Shown piece after piece: positions 23,983 through 33,079 of a stretch of 64,000 nt of DNA. The stretch is from Ramlibacter sp. (lineage in GTDB: Bacteria; Pseudomonadota; Gammaproteobacteria; Burkholderiales; Burkholderiaceae_C). The stretch covers positions 186,001 through 250,000 of the forward strand of contig JAHBZN010000001.1 of NCBI GenBank assembly GCA_019635415.1. Reading direction: 5' to 3'. Position 1 is the stretch's first letter. The number at the start of each line of letters is the position of its first letter. A model generated the notes under the pieces. The model did not search any database. It saw only the letters and a list, made by a program, of their open reading frames with translations, and was not told the DNA's origin. The translations under genes and the position numbers were made by a program.

Positions 23983-24459
23983 GTGTCGAGCCCTGTTTTT
24001 CGATTCGCGACCACCTCAGGCCAGAGCATTCACTGGTTCTTGAAGCGCAACTGCTCGGTCACTCCTGCCCAGCTGGGCTGGATGTACCTGTCGCTGTGCG
24101 TGGTGTCGCTCGGGATCGGCATGATGTTCTGGTGGCGCGGCGCGCATCTGGTGCTGCCGTTTGCCTGGGCTGAGCTGGTGGCGGTGGGCGTGGCCTTTCT
24201 GGTCTATGCCCGCCACGCCACGGACGGCGAGCGGATTTCGCTGGAAGGCGGGCAGTTGGTCGTGGAGCTGGAGAGCGCGGGCAAGCTGGAGCGGGCGGAG
24301 TTCAGCCGCGAATGGGTTCGTGTGGAGCCCACCGCCGGTGACCGTTCGCTCATCGCGCTGTCGGCCCGGGGCCGGTCAGTGAGCGTGGGGCGCTATGTGC
24401 GCCCCGAGTTGCGTCCGGCGCTGGCGCGAGAGATTCGAATGGCCTTGCGCGCTGCGTGA
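23983..24459 (+). CDS. DUF2244 membrane protein
   Basis: A 158-residue inner-membrane protein with two transmembrane helices (LGWMYLSLCVVSLGIGMMFW and LVLPFAWAELVAVGVAFLVY) and a soluble beta-rich C-terminal domain (LEGGQLVVELES, WVRVEP, RSVSVGRYVRPELR). This is the DUF2244 pattern. In many betaproteobacteria the gene stands immediately before the cytochrome oxidase operon, as here, suggesting a link to the oxidase. It starts with GTG at 23983. A TACAAT -10 element lies at 23949-23954 with a weak -35. Confidence 0.82.
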   Translation: MSSPVFRFATTSGQSIHWFLKRNCSVTPAQLGWMYLSLCVVSLGIGMMFWWRGAHLVLPFAWAELVAVGVAFLVYARHATDGERISLEGGQLVVELESAGKLERAEFSREWVRVEPTAGDRSLIALSARGRSVSVGRYVRPELRPALAREIRMALRAA

Positions 24460-24523
24460 GGTTCCGCCGGTTCGGCTGGCGGTGCGGGATTGGTTAAATT
24501 GAGGCAATGAAGAAGTGAACACG

Positions 24524-25705
24524 ATGAAGAGCATTTCCAGCAAATTGGCTTCACTGCTGCTGAATCTGGGTCTTGCCACCGGCGCCTGGTTCAGTACCGC
24601 GGCGTGGGCTGTCAACGACCTGCCCGGCGGCCCCGCAGTGCGCCAGCTCAACCTGCCTCCGGCGGTCACCCGCATTGCCGAGGAGCAGCACTGGCTGCAC
24701 CTGTTCATGATGATCCTGTGCACGGTGATCTTCGTGGCGGTGTTCGCGGTGATGTTCTATTCCATCTGGAAGCACCGCAAGTCGGTGGGCCACAAGCCGG
24801 CCAATTTCCATGAGTCGGTCACCGTCGAAGTGATCTGGACCATCATTCCCTTCATCATCGTGATCCTGATGGCGCTGCCCGCCACCAAGGTGCTGGTGGC
24901 CTCCAAGGACACCACCAACGCCGACCTCACGGTCAAGGCCACGGGCTACCAGTGGAAGTGGGGCTACGACTACATCAAGGGCGAAGGCGAGGGCATTGGC
25001 TTCATCTCCACGCTGGACCCCACGCACCGCGAGATGTCCAACAACGGCGCCAAGGGCGACATCCCTGACGATTACCTGCTGAAGGTGGACAACCCTCTGG
25101 TGGTGCCGGTGGGTAAAAAGGTCCGTGTGATCACCACCGCCAACGACGTGATCCACGCTTTCGCCGTGCCGGCTTTCGGCATCAAGCAGGATGCGATCCC
25201 CGGTTTCGTGCGTGACACCTGGTTCCGTGCCGAGAAGGTGGGCATGTACTACGGCCAGTGCCAGGAGCTGTGCGGCAAGGAGCACGCCTACATGCCGATC
25301 AACGTCAAGGTGGTTTCGGCCGAGGACTACACCAAGTGGGTGGATGGCGAAAAGAAGAAGATGGCCGCCAAGCTCGATGACCCGAGCAAGGTCTGGACCA
25401 TGGAAGACATCATGAAGCGTGGCGAGAAGGTCTACGCGGCCAACTGCGCAGCCTGCCACCAGCCGAACGGCAAGGGCGCCGGCCCGATCAAGCCGCTGGA
25501 CGGTTCGCCCAAGGTGCTGGACGCTGACAAGAACGTGCAGATCCATGTGGTGCTGAACGGCCAGAACAATGGCGCCATGCCGGCCTGGAAGCAGCTGTCG
25601 GACACCGACATCGCCGCCGTGATCACTTTCACCAAGAACAACTGGTCCAACAAGACCGGTCAGCTCGTGCAGCCGGCTGAAGTGCTGGCCCAGCGCGGCA
25701 AGTAA
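24524..25705 (+). CDS. coxB: Cytochrome c oxidase subunit II with fused cytochrome c domain
   Basis: A 393-residue CoxB. A signal/anchor is followed by two transmembrane helices and the periplasmic cupredoxin. The binuclear CuA site is in [18 protein letters not shown], with the partner histidine upstream in DVIHAFAVP. The C-terminal extension carries a heme c motif, CAACH, in [20 protein letters not shown], so this is a caa3/aa3-type subunit II with its own cytochrome c. It accepts electrons from cytochrome c and passes them to subunit I. A GTG at 24515 is an alternative in-frame start. It begins the oxidase operon. Confidence 0.97.
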   Translation: MKSISSKLASLLLNLGLATGAWFSTAAWAVNDLPGGPAVRQLNLPPAVTRIAEEQHWLHLFMMILCTVIFVAVFAVMFYSIWKHRKSVGHKPANFHESVTVEVIWTIIPFIIVILMALPATKVLVASKDTTNADLTVKATGYQWKWGYDYIKGEGEGIGFISTLDPTHREMSNNGAKGDIPDDYLLKVDNPLVVPVGKKVRVITTANDVIHAFAVPAFGIKQDAIPGFVRDTWFRAEKVGMYYGQCQELCGKEHAYMPINVKVVSAEDYTKWVDGEKKKMAAKLDDPSKVWTMEDIMKRGEKVYAANCAACHQPNGKGAGPIKPLDGSPKVLDADKNVQIHVVLNGQNNGAMPAWKQLSDTDIAAVITFTKNNWSNKTGQLVQPAEVLAQRGK

Positions 25706-25740
25706 GCCGCAGGCGCAACGGACAAATCAAGGAAATCAAG

Positions 25741-27354
25741 ATGAGTGCAGTCCTCGACCATCACGCCCACGACGATCACCATGACCACGCGCCCACGGGC
25801 TGGCGCCGCTGGGTCTACGCTACCAACCACAAGGACATCGGCACGCTGTACCTGCTGTTCTCGTTCACCATGCTCATGGTGGGCGGTGTGCTGGCCCTGC
25901 TGATCCGCGCCGAGCTGTTCCAGCCCGGCCTGCAGGTCGTCAACCCCGAGCTGTTCAACCAGCTCACCACCATGCACGGCCTGATCATGGTGTTCGGCGC
26001 GATCATGCCGGGCTTCGTGGGCTTCGCCAACTGGATGATCCCGCTGCAGATCGGTGCGGCCGACATGGCCTTTGCCCGCATGAACAACTTCAGCTTCTGG
26101 CTGATGGTGCCGGCCGGCCTGATGCTGGTGGGCAGCTTCTTCATGCCCGGTGGCGCACCCGCCGCCGGCTGGACCCTGTATGCACCGCTGACGCTGCAGA
26201 TGGGCCCGTCGATGGATGCCGGCATCTTCGCCATGCACATCCTGGGCGCTTCGTCCATCATGGGCTCGATCAACATCATCGTGACCATCCTCAACATGCG
26301 TGCCCCTGGCATGACGCTGATGAAGATGCCGATGTTCGCCTGGACCTGGCTGATCACCGCCTACCTGCTGATCGCCGTGATGCCCGTGCTGGCCGGTGCG
26401 ATCACCATGACGCTGACCGACCGCCATTTCGGCACCACCTTCTTCAACCCCGCGGGCGGCGGTGATCCGGTGATGTACCAGCACATCTTCTGGTTCTTCG
26501 GCCACCCCGAGGTGTACATCATGATCTTGCCGGCCTTCGGCATCATCAGCCAGATCGTGCCGGCTTTCGCCCGCAAGAAGCTGTTCGGCTATGCCTCGAT
26601 GGTGTACGCCACCAGTTCCATCGCGATCCTGTCGTTCATCGTCTGGGCGCACCACATGTTCACCACCGGCATGCCGGTGACGGGCCAGCTGTTCTTCATG
26701 TACGCGACCATGCTGATCGCGGTGCCCACGGCCGTGAAGATCTTCAACTGGATCGCCACCATGTGGCAGGGTTCGATGACGTTCGAGACCCCGATGCTGT
26801 TCGCCGTCGGCTTCATCTTCGTGTTCACGATGGGCGGTTTCACGGGCCTGATCCTGGCCATGGCGCCGATCGACATCCAGCTGCAGGACACCTACTACGT
26901 GGTGGCTCACTTCCACTACGTGCTGGTGGCCGGCTCGCTGTACGCCATGTTCGCGGGCTACTACTACTGGTCGCCCAAGTGGACGGGCGTGATGTACAGC
27001 GAAACGCGCGGCAAGATCCACTTCTGGTGGTCGCTGATCTCGTTCAACGTGACCTTCTTCCCGATGCACTTCCTGGGCCTCGCCGGCATGCCGCGCCGCT
27101 ATGCCGACTACCCCATGCAGTTCGCCGACTTCAACGCCGTGGCTTCGGTCGGCGCGCTGTTCTTCGGTCTGGCGCAGGTGTATTTCTTCCTGTTCGTCGT
27201 CCTGCCCACCATGAGGGGCAAGGGCCAGCCAGCGCCGCAGAAACCCTGGGAAGCCGCTGAAGGCCTGGAGTGGGAAGTGGCCTCGCCCGCGCCCTTCCAC
27301 ACCTTCGAAACCCCGCCCAAGCTCGACGCCACGGCGACCAAGGTGATTGGCTGA
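25741..27354 (+). CDS. coxA: Cytochrome c oxidase subunit I
   Basis: A 537-residue catalytic subunit with twelve transmembrane helices, holding heme a and the heme a3-CuB centre where oxygen is reduced. The heme a ligand region [15 protein letters not shown], the CuB motif [17 protein letters not shown] with the His-Tyr crosslink pair, [10 protein letters not shown] for the other CuB histidines, and [18 protein letters not shown] for heme a/a3 are intact. The glutamate of the D-channel is not verified. It follows coxB by 35 bases. A histidine-rich N-terminus ([12 protein letters not shown]) is notable and might bind metal. Confidence 0.98.
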   Translation: MSAVLDHHAHDDHHDHAPTGWRRWVYATNHKDIGTLYLLFSFTMLMVGGVLALLIRAELFQPGLQVVNPELFNQLTTMHGLIMVFGAIMPGFVGFANWMIPLQIGAADMAFARMNNFSFWLMVPAGLMLVGSFFMPGGAPAAGWTLYAPLTLQMGPSMDAGIFAMHILGASSIMGSINIIVTILNMRAPGMTLMKMPMFAWTWLITAYLLIAVMPVLAGAITMTLTDRHFGTTFFNPAGGGDPVMYQHIFWFFGHPEVYIMILPAFGIISQIVPAFARKKLFGYASMVYATSSIAILSFIVWAHHMFTTGMPVTGQLFFMYATMLIAVPTAVKIFNWIATMWQGSMTFETPMLFAVGFIFVFTMGGFTGLILAMAPIDIQLQDTYYVVAHFHYVLVAGSLYAMFAGYYYWSPKWTGVMYSETRGKIHFWWSLISFNVTFFPMHFLGLAGMPRRYADYPMQFADFNAVASVGALFFGLAQVYFFLFVVLPTMRGKGQPAPQKPWEAAEGLEWEVASPAPFHTFETPPKLDATATKVIG

Positions 27355-27361
27355 GGTTCGC

Positions 27362-27472
27362 ATGACGCCCGAACAGAAAAAGAGCAACCTGCGCATGGCC
27401 CTGATCCTTGCGTCCGTGGCCCTGGTGCTGTTCGTCGGGTTCATGGTCAAGATGGCCCTGCTGTCGCACTGA
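27362..27472 (+). CDS. Cytochrome oxidase small assembly/subunit protein, 36 residues
   Basis: A short gene between coxA and ctaG: ATG at 27362, stop at 27470-27472. The product begins MTPEQKKSNLRMALILASVA and continues as one transmembrane helix ending SH. Such single-span proteins of 35-45 residues occupy this slot in Burkholderiales oxidase clusters and are annotated as cytochrome oxidase small assembly proteins. It lies 7 bases after the coxA stop and 13 before ctaG, so it is operonic. It is too short for many gene finders. The role is inferred from position. Confidence 0.8.
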   Translation: MTPEQKKSNLRMALILASVALVLFVGFMVKMALLSH

Positions 27473-27485
27473 GTCCCTCCACCCC

Positions 27486-28109
27486 ATGAGTCTGCGCAGC
27501 GCGAACGTCAGGATGGTGGGCAAGCTGGCCGTGGTGACGGCCGGCATGTTCGCGTTCGGATACCTGCTGGTGCCGGTCTACAAGTCGATCTGCGAAGCCA
27601 CGGGCATCAACATCCTGTCGCTGTCAGAGCGCCAGGTGCCGGGCAATGGAACGGCCGGCAAGGACGTCAAGCTGCCCGCCAACACCCAGGTGGATACCAG
27701 CCGCACCATCACGGTCGAGTTCGACGCGAACTCCCTGGGCCCCTGGAAGTTCAAGCCCGAGCGCAATTCGGTGCAGGTCCATCCCGGGCAACTGGCCACG
27801 GTGATGTACGAGTTCCAGAACGTGCAGGACCGGCGCATGGCCGCTCAGGCCATTCCGAGTTACGCGCCGCGCCAGGCCGCGTCGCATTTCCACAAGCTCG
27901 AGTGCTTCTGCTTCAACCAGTACACGCTGGACCCGGGCGAGAAGAAAAAGTGGCCGGTCGTGTTCGTGATCGACCCCAAGCTGTCCAAGGACGTGACCAC
28001 CATCACGCTGTCGTACACCTTCTTTGAGGTCGGCGGCAAGGTCGCCGCGCCGCCCGCGGTGGCGCTGTCGGGCCACGCTGCGCCGGCCAGGCTGGAGGTG
28101 GGCTCGTGA
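27486..28109 (+). CDS. ctaG: Cytochrome c oxidase assembly protein CtaG/Cox11
   Basis: A 207-residue Cox11-type copper chaperone that delivers Cu to the CuB site of subunit I. One N-terminal transmembrane helix (LAVVTAGMFAFGYLLVPVYK) is followed by a periplasmic immunoglobulin-like domain. The copper-binding motif CFCF occurs in HKLECFCFNQYTLDPGE, and the helix-proximal YKSICEATGIN cysteine is conserved. The ATG at 27486 gives the family-standard start. The stop overlaps the next start as GTGA. Confidence 0.96.
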   Translation: MSLRSANVRMVGKLAVVTAGMFAFGYLLVPVYKSICEATGINILSLSERQVPGNGTAGKDVKLPANTQVDTSRTITVEFDANSLGPWKFKPERNSVQVHPGQLATVMYEFQNVQDRRMAAQAIPSYAPRQAASHFHKLECFCFNQYTLDPGEKKKWPVVFVIDPKLSKDVTTITLSYTFFEVGGKVAAPPAVALSGHAAPARLEVGS

Positions 28110-28321
28110 ACGCCCCGCAGCCACCGGTGGCCGCCCCTCGGGCATCGTTCCTGCGCACGGTCAAGACCGTGGCGTGGTCCTTCATCGGGATCCGCAAGAA
28201 CAGTGAATACAAACAGGACCTGGCACAGGCCAATCCCTTTCACATCATCGCGGTCGGCATCGCCGGTGCGGTGCTCTTCGTGGTTGGATTGATCGTGCTG
28301 GTCAACTGGGTCGTCAAGTGA
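28106..28321 (+). CDS. DUF2970 small membrane protein
   Basis: A 71-residue protein with one C-terminal transmembrane helix (FHIIAVGIAGAVLFVVGLIV) after the DUF2970 core SFLRTVKTVAWSFIGIRKNSEYKQD. DUF2970 proteins sit in betaproteobacterial oxidase operons at exactly this place, between ctaG and coxC, and probably help assemble or stabilise the complex. It starts with GTG at 28106, overlapping the ctaG stop, and precedes coxC by 41 bases. Confidence 0.88.
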   Translation: MNAPQPPVAAPRASFLRTVKTVAWSFIGIRKNSEYKQDLAQANPFHIIAVGIAGAVLFVVGLIVLVNWVVK

Positions 28322-28362
28322 CGGCCCGCGAATGAATACAAGATCGAGAGTCAGGAGCTGAT

Positions 28363-29244
28363 ATGAGTTCAACCGCCCACGGCACCACGCCATACTATTT
28401 CGTGCCCCAGCCGTCACGCCACCCGGCGTTTGCGGCTTTCGGGCTGTTCTGGGTCATTCTGGGGGCAGCCCAGTGGATCAACGGCCACGGCTGGGGCAAG
28501 TTCTCGCTGATGTTCGGCCTGCTGTGGCTGTTCTGGGTCCTGTTCCAGTGGTTCCGCGACGCGGTGACCGAGAGCGAAGGCGGCCAGTATGGCTACAAGA
28601 TCGACCTCTCGTTCCGCTGGAGCATGAGCTGGTTCATCTTCTCGGAAGTGATGTTCTTCGGCGCCTTCTTCACCGCGTTGTGGTGGATGCGCTCGCACTC
28701 CGTGCCCGCGCTCGGCAGCCTGGACAACGCGCTGCTGTGGCCCGACTTCAAGGCCGTCTGGCCCAGCCTCGCCGCCGGTGCCACGGCTTCGCCTGGTGGC
28801 ATCGTCGAGCCCTTCCAGACCATGACGCCGTTCTGGCTGCCCACCATCAACACCGCGCTGCTGCTGAGCTCGGGTGTGACGCTGACCATCGCCCACCATG
28901 CGCTGCGCGAGAACCATCGCGCCCGCACCATCGCCTTCATGTGGCTGACCGTTGCGCTGGGCGTGACCTTCCTCTGCGTGCAGGGCTATGAGTACTACCA
29001 CGCCTACCACGAGATGGGCCTGACGCTGGCCTCGGGCGCCTACGGTTCGACCTTCTTCATGCTTACCGGCTTCCACGGCTTCCACGTGTTTGTCGGCATG
29101 CTGATGCTGCTGTTCATCACGCTGCGCCTCATGAAGGGCCATTTCACCGCGGACCGCCACTTCGGCTTTGAAGGTGCCGCCTGGTACTGGCACTTTGTGG
29201 ACGTGGTCTGGCTGGGCCTGTATGTTCTGGTGTACTGGCTGTGA
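28363..29244 (+). CDS. coxC: Cytochrome c oxidase subunit III
   Basis: A 293-residue subunit III with seven transmembrane helices, which stabilises subunit I and the D-pathway. Signatures include FRWSMSWFIFSEVMFFGAFF, WWMRSHSVP, the long lumenal loop ending TMTPFWLPTINTALLLSSG, and FHGFHVFVGMLMLLFITLR. It ends HFVDVVWLGLYVLVYWL, the normal C-terminus. A bidirectional terminator follows 17 bases after the stop and ends this transcription unit. Confidence 0.97.
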   Translation: MSSTAHGTTPYYFVPQPSRHPAFAAFGLFWVILGAAQWINGHGWGKFSLMFGLLWLFWVLFQWFRDAVTESEGGQYGYKIDLSFRWSMSWFIFSEVMFFGAFFTALWWMRSHSVPALGSLDNALLWPDFKAVWPSLAAGATASPGGIVEPFQTMTPFWLPTINTALLLSSGVTLTIAHHALRENHRARTIAFMWLTVALGVTFLCVQGYEYYHAYHEMGLTLASGAYGSTFFMLTGFHGFHVFVGMLMLLFITLRLMKGHFTADRHFGFEGAAWYWHFVDVVWLGLYVLVYWL

Positions 29245-29260
29245 GCAGCCCGCGCCCATG

Positions 29261-29286
29261 AAAAAAGCGCCGCAAGGCGCTTTTTT
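29261..29286. terminator. Bidirectional intrinsic terminator after coxC
   Basis: Perfect 11-bp stem AAAAAAGCGCC / GGCGCTTTTTT with a GCAA tetraloop. The A- and T-tracts make it function in both directions, serving coxC on the forward strand and the convergent DUF2909 gene on the reverse strand. Confidence 0.92.
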
Positions 29287-29306
29287 TCTTGAGGCCCCTG
29301 CCCGTC

Positions 29307-29528
29307 CTACTGGCCGGCCTGGATGCCGGTGGGGTGGATGTAGCCGAGTTTCCAGGCGATGAGGATGCAGATGAACAGCAGGATGGAGAACCCGACGCGG
29401 AAAGCCAGCGCGCGCACCATGTTGCTGGTTTTGGCCTTGCCATCGCGGCCGTCCTTCATCATGAAGAACAGGGCCGAACCCAGGCTGGCCAGAATGGCCA
29501 CGAACGCGAGCACCACCAGATATTTCAT
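29307..29528 (-). CDS. DUF2909 twin-transmembrane protein
   Basis: A 73-residue protein of two transmembrane helices joined by a charged loop: LVVLAFVAILASLGSALFFM, then KDGRDGKAKTSNMVRALAFR, then FSILLFICILIAWKLGYIHP. The MMKDG loop and the final GYIHPTGI are typical of DUF2909. It is inserted on the opposite strand inside the oxidase cluster, as in other betaproteobacteria, divergent from surf1 with only 15 bases between the starts. The two genes must share an overlapping promoter region that reaches into each other's coding sequence. Function unknown. Confidence 0.85.
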   Translation of the reverse strand: MKYLVVLAFVAILASLGSALFFMMKDGRDGKAKTSNMVRALAFRVGFSILLFICILIAWKLGYIHPTGIQAGQ

Positions 29529-29543
29529 GGAGAGCATTATCCC

Positions 29544-30308
29544 GTGACTGCTGCCGCCTCGCGCTGGCGCTCCCTGCGCTTCTGGATGATCACGCTGGCT
29601 GCGGTGGCCGGCATCGCACTGACCCAGGCCCTGGGCTTCTGGCAGTTGTCGCGCGCCGCCCAGAAAGAGGCGCTGCAGGCCGCCATTGAGGCCCGAAAAC
29701 ACCTGCCAGCCCTCGACAATCGGGCGCTTTCTGCTATCAAAGATGTAGCAGCCGAGGTGCATCGTCCGGTCGCGCTGCGCGGGCGTTGGCTGGCGCGCCA
29801 CACGGTCTATCTGGACAACCGCCAGATGGGCGGTCACCCCGGTTTCTATGTGCTCACGGCTTTCCAGCCGGAAGGGCTGCCCGCCGTGGTCATGGTGCAG
29901 CGTGGCTGGGTGCCCCGCAATTTCCTGAATCGGGAGCAACTGCCGCCGGTGGAGACACCCGCCTCCGAGGTGCTGGTGCAGGGCCGGCTGGCGCCCGCAC
30001 CCTCGCGCCTGTTCGAGTTCAGTTCCAGCGCCGCCCCGGGGCCGGAATCAGGGTCTTCCGTCATCCGGCAAAATCTGGACCTGGCCGCCTATGGCGCGCA
30101 GACCGGTCTGCCGGTGGCGCCCTGGACCGTGCTGCAGACCGGCGCGGCCTCCGAAGGCCTTCAACGCGACTGGCCCGAAGTGGCCAGCGGGGTCGGCAAG
30201 CACTACGGCTACGCATTTCAATGGTTCGGGCTCAGCGGCCTGATGGCAATTCTCTATGTCTGGTACCAATTCATCGCACCCCGACGCCGGCGACCGGCGG
30301 CCTCCTGA
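29544..30308 (+). CDS. surf1: Surf1-family cytochrome oxidase assembly protein
   Basis: A 254-residue Surf1 homologue, which assists heme a insertion into subunit I. Two transmembrane helices flank a periplasmic domain: FWMITLAAVAGIALTQALGFWQLSRA (with the GFWQLSR motif) and YAFQWFGLSGLMAILYVWYQ. In between come VALRGRWLARHTVYLDNRQ and VMVQRGWVPRN. It starts with GTG at 29544. Residues 55-69 are encoded by a dispersed repeat that has been read through in frame. Its 3' end overlaps the following gene by 53 bases. Confidence 0.93.
   Translation: MTAAASRWRSLRFWMITLAAVAGIALTQALGFWQLSRAAQKEALQAAIEARKHLPALDNRALSAIKDVAAEVHRPVALRGRWLARHTVYLDNRQMGGHPGFYVLTAFQPEGLPAVVMVQRGWVPRNFLNREQLPPVETPASEVLVQGRLAPAPSRLFEFSSSAAPGPESGSSVIRQNLDLAAYGAQTGLPVAPWTVLQTGAASEGLQRDWPEVASGVGKHYGYAFQWFGLSGLMAILYVWYQFIAPRRRRPAAS
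29707..29750. repeat. Dispersed palindromic repeat, copy 4, inside surf1
   Basis: Reads CAGCCCTCGAC..CGGGCGCTTTCTGCTATCAAAG..GTAGCA and lies wholly inside the surf1 frame, encoding PALDNRALSAIKDVA. The orientation and reading phase are the same as in the Kef gene copy. Confidence 0.85.
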
Positions 30309-31005
30309 GGCATTCGACGAGCCCCTGGGCCTGACGGTGCATTCCATGCCCACGCCCCAGGAAGCGGCGGCGGGCAGTGCCGGCCGCACGTTGCGCGGCC
30401 GCTGGCAGATGATGGCGGTGCTGCTGGTCTGCGCGGCTCCGGTCGTGGCGTCCTACTTCACCTACTACGTGGTGCGGCCCGAAGGGCGCCGCAACTACGG
30501 CGAACTGATCGAACCCCAGCGGCCTCTGCCCGACCTCACCGGCACCACGCCGGCGGGGCAGCCGGTGAACCTGCGGAGCCTGAAGGGGCAGTGGCTGCTC
30601 GTCAGCGTGGCCGGAGGGGCCTGTGACGCCGCCTGCGAAAAGCATCTGTACCTGCAGCGCCAGCTCCGCGAAGGCCTGGGCAAGGACAAGGACCGCGTGG
30701 ACTGGGTCTGGCTCGTGCCCGATGCCACCCCGGTGCGCGAGGCCCTGCTGCCGGCGCTACGCCAGGCCACGGTGCTGCGCGTGGACCCCACCCAGTTGGC
30801 GCAGTGGCTGACGCCCTCGGCCGGCCATCAGTTGCACGACCAGCTCTACCTCGTGGACCCGCTGGGCAACTGGATGATGCGGTTCCCGCCCGTCAACCTG
30901 GCGGCCAAGGTCGACGCCAGTTCCGCCGCGCGGATCAAGAAGGACCTGGAGCGCGTGCTGCGCGCCTCGGCCTCGTGGGACGAGGCGGGCCGCCCCGCGC
31001 AGTAA
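30256..31005 (+). CDS. SCO-like membrane-anchored thioredoxin-fold protein of the cox cluster
   Basis: A 249-residue protein with one transmembrane helix (residues 52-72) and a periplasmic thioredoxin-like domain. A C-x-x-x-C pair, Cys123 and Cys127 (GGACDAACEKHLYLQRQLREG), is where Sco proteins carry their copper cysteines, and a downstream HDQLYLVDPLGNWMMRFP resembles the Sco histidine region. It is often left as a hypothetical transmembrane protein in betaproteobacterial oxidase clusters. The ATG at 30256 overlaps surf1 by 53 bases. A start at 30346 is also possible. Role in CuA metallation or thiol reduction is inferred. Confidence 0.72.
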   Translation: MSGTNSSHPDAGDRRPPEAFDEPLGLTVHSMPTPQEAAAGSAGRTLRGRWQMMAVLLVCAAPVVASYFTYYVVRPEGRRNYGELIEPQRPLPDLTGTTPAGQPVNLRSLKGQWLLVSVAGGACDAACEKHLYLQRQLREGLGKDKDRVDWVWLVPDATPVREALLPALRQATVLRVDPTQLAQWLTPSAGHQLHDQLYLVDPLGNWMMRFPPVNLAAKVDASSAARIKKDLERVLRASASWDEAGRPAQ

Positions 31006-31008
31006 GCC

Positions 31009-32175
31009 ATGGACGCCACCCAGCCCCTGTACGACCTGGCACCCGCGCTGCGCCTCATGCTCATGGGCGTGGTGGTGGCGCTCGGTCCGCTGGCCTGGGT
31101 CTGGGTGCGCAACCCGCAGGCCTCGCCCACACGGCGGCTGCGTGCGCTCACGCTGCTCACGCTGTTCCTGACCTTTGATCTCGTGCTGTTCGGCGCCTTC
31201 ACGCGGCTGACCGACTCGGGCCTGGGGTGTCCGGACTGGCCCGGGTGCTATGGCAATGCCAGCCCGGTGGGCGCGCATGCCCAGATCAGCGCGGCGCAAA
31301 GCGCCATGCCCACCGGTCCCGTCACGCATGGCAAGGCCTGGGTCGAGATGGTGCACCGCTACCTGGCCACGGGCGTGGGCGTGCTGATCCTCACGCTGAC
31401 CGTGCTCACCTGGCTGCAGCGCAAGCACAACCAGGGCGGCGTGCCGGTGAACCCGTGGTGGCCGACGCTGACCCTGTTCTGGGTCTGCCTGCAGGGCGCA
31501 TTCGGCGCGCTCACGGTGACCATGAAGCTGTTCCCGGCCATTGTCACGCTGCACCTGCTGGGCGGGCTGGTGCTGCTGTGCCTGCTGTGCGCGCAGGCGG
31601 TGCGCCACACCCAGGCCTGGCGCGAGACCACGCCGGTGCCCTTGTCCAGCGCCACCCGCGGACTGCTCGTGGTGGTCTACGCGCTGGTCTGGGCGCAGGT
31701 CGCGCTGGGCGGCTGGGTCAGCACCAACTACGCCGTGCTGGCCTGCAACACCTTTCCGACCTGCCAGGGCAGCTGGTGGCCTTACATGGAGTTCCGCGCC
31801 GGCTTTGAGCTGTGGCGGGAGCTGGGCATGACGGCCGCGGGCGAGCACATCGGCTTTGGCGCGCTCACCGCCATCCATTACACGCACCGGCTGTTCGCGG
31901 GCGCGGTGTTCCTGGGGCTGGGCCTGCTGGCCTGGCGGCTCAACCGGGTGCATGCGCTGCGCGGGCAGGCGCGCTGGCTGGCCGGGCTGGCCCTGATGCA
32001 GTTCGCCACTGGCCTGTCCAACGTGGTGCTCGACTGGCCCCTGGCCGCCGCGGTGCTGCACACCGGCGGCGCCGCGGCGCTGGTCGCCGTGCTGACCTGG
32101 GCGCTGGGCGAAAGCCGCTTCGCTGGCCGCTCGGTGAGCGCCTCCAAACTCAACGCATCCAGCCTTTCCGCATGA
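31009..32175 (+). CDS. ctaA: Heme A synthase CtaA/COX15
   Basis: A 388-residue membrane enzyme that oxidises the C8 methyl of heme O to give heme A. About eight transmembrane helices form two pseudo-repeated four-helix bundles. Diagnostic motifs are [69 protein letters not shown] and [14 protein letters not shown], with heme-ligating histidines at HRY, HLL and THR. It starts 3 bases after the SCO-like stop and overlaps ctaB by ATGA. Confidence 0.95.
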   Translation: MDATQPLYDLAPALRLMLMGVVVALGPLAWVWVRNPQASPTRRLRALTLLTLFLTFDLVLFGAFTRLTDSGLGCPDWPGCYGNASPVGAHAQISAAQSAMPTGPVTHGKAWVEMVHRYLATGVGVLILTLTVLTWLQRKHNQGGVPVNPWWPTLTLFWVCLQGAFGALTVTMKLFPAIVTLHLLGGLVLLCLLCAQAVRHTQAWRETTPVPLSSATRGLLVVVYALVWAQVALGGWVSTNYAVLACNTFPTCQGSWWPYMEFRAGFELWRELGMTAAGEHIGFGALTAIHYTHRLFAGAVFLGLGLLAWRLNRVHALRGQARWLAGLALMQFATGLSNVVLDWPLAAAVLHTGGAAALVAVLTWALGESRFAGRSVSASKLNASSLSA

Positions 32176-33068
32176 CGAGTCCCACCGCCGCCGCGTCGCC
32201 TTCGCGCCTCCAGCAGTTCCACGCGCTGACCAAGCCGCGCGTGATCCAGCTCATCGTGTTCTGCGCGCTGATCGGCATGGTGCTGGCGGTGCCCGGCCTG
32301 CCCACCTGGGCCGAGGCGGGCCAGGCGGCGCTGGCCTGCCTGGGCATCTGGCTGGTGGCGGGGGCGGCCGCCGCCTTCAACTGCATCGTCGAGAAGGGCA
32401 TCGATGCCAAGATGAAGCGCACCGCCTGGCGGCCCACGGCCAAGGGCGAGCTCAGCGACCGGGAGACCCTGCTGTTTTCGGCCGTGCTGTGCGCGGCCGG
32501 CTCCTGGCTGCTCTACGTGTGGGTCAACCCGCTGACCATGTGGCTGACCTTTGCCACCTTCGTGGGCTACGCGGTGATCTACACCGTGATCCTGAAGCCG
32601 CTCACGCCGCAGAACATCGTGATCGGCGGCGCCTCGGGGGCCATGCCGCCGGTGCTGGGCTGGGCCGCCATGAAGGGCGACGTGGGCCCCGAGGCCCTGA
32701 TCCTGTTCCTCATCATCTTCCTGTGGACGCCGCCGCATTTCTGGGCGCTGGCGCTGTACCGCGTGGAGGACTACCGCAAGTCGGGCCTGCCCATGCTGCC
32801 GGTCACCCACGGCAACGAGTTCACGCGGCTGCAGATCCTGCTGTACACGCTGGTGCTGTTTGCCGCCTGCCTGATGCCCTTCGCCTACGGCATGAGTTCG
32901 TGGCTCTATCTGGGGGTCGCGCTGGCCCTGAGCTGCGGCTTCACGGCCTATGCCTGGCGGCTGTGGCGCCACTACTCCGACGCGCTGGCGCGCCGCACCT
33001 TCCGCTTCTCCCTGATCCATCTCAGCCTGCTGTTTGCCGCGCTGCTGCTGGACCACTACCTGTTTTAG
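32172..33068 (+). CDS. ctaB: Protoheme IX farnesyltransferase (heme O synthase)
   Basis: A 298-residue UbiA-family prenyltransferase that adds farnesyl to heme B, giving heme O for CtaA. The active-site loop is [23 protein letters not shown]. Other signatures are [22 protein letters not shown], the second aspartate-rich loop [33 protein letters not shown], and nine hydrophobic segments. The gene overlaps the ctaA stop, so heme A biosynthesis enzymes are translated together. Confidence 0.97.
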   Translation: MTSPTAAASPSRLQQFHALTKPRVIQLIVFCALIGMVLAVPGLPTWAEAGQAALACLGIWLVAGAAAAFNCIVEKGIDAKMKRTAWRPTAKGELSDRETLLFSAVLCAAGSWLLYVWVNPLTMWLTFATFVGYAVIYTVILKPLTPQNIVIGGASGAMPPVLGWAAMKGDVGPEALILFLIIFLWTPPHFWALALYRVEDYRKSGLPMLPVTHGNEFTRLQILLYTLVLFAACLMPFAYGMSSWLYLGVALALSCGFTAYAWRLWRHYSDALARRTFRFSLIHLSLLFAALLLDHYLF

Positions 33069-33079
33069 AGGCCTCTGTC

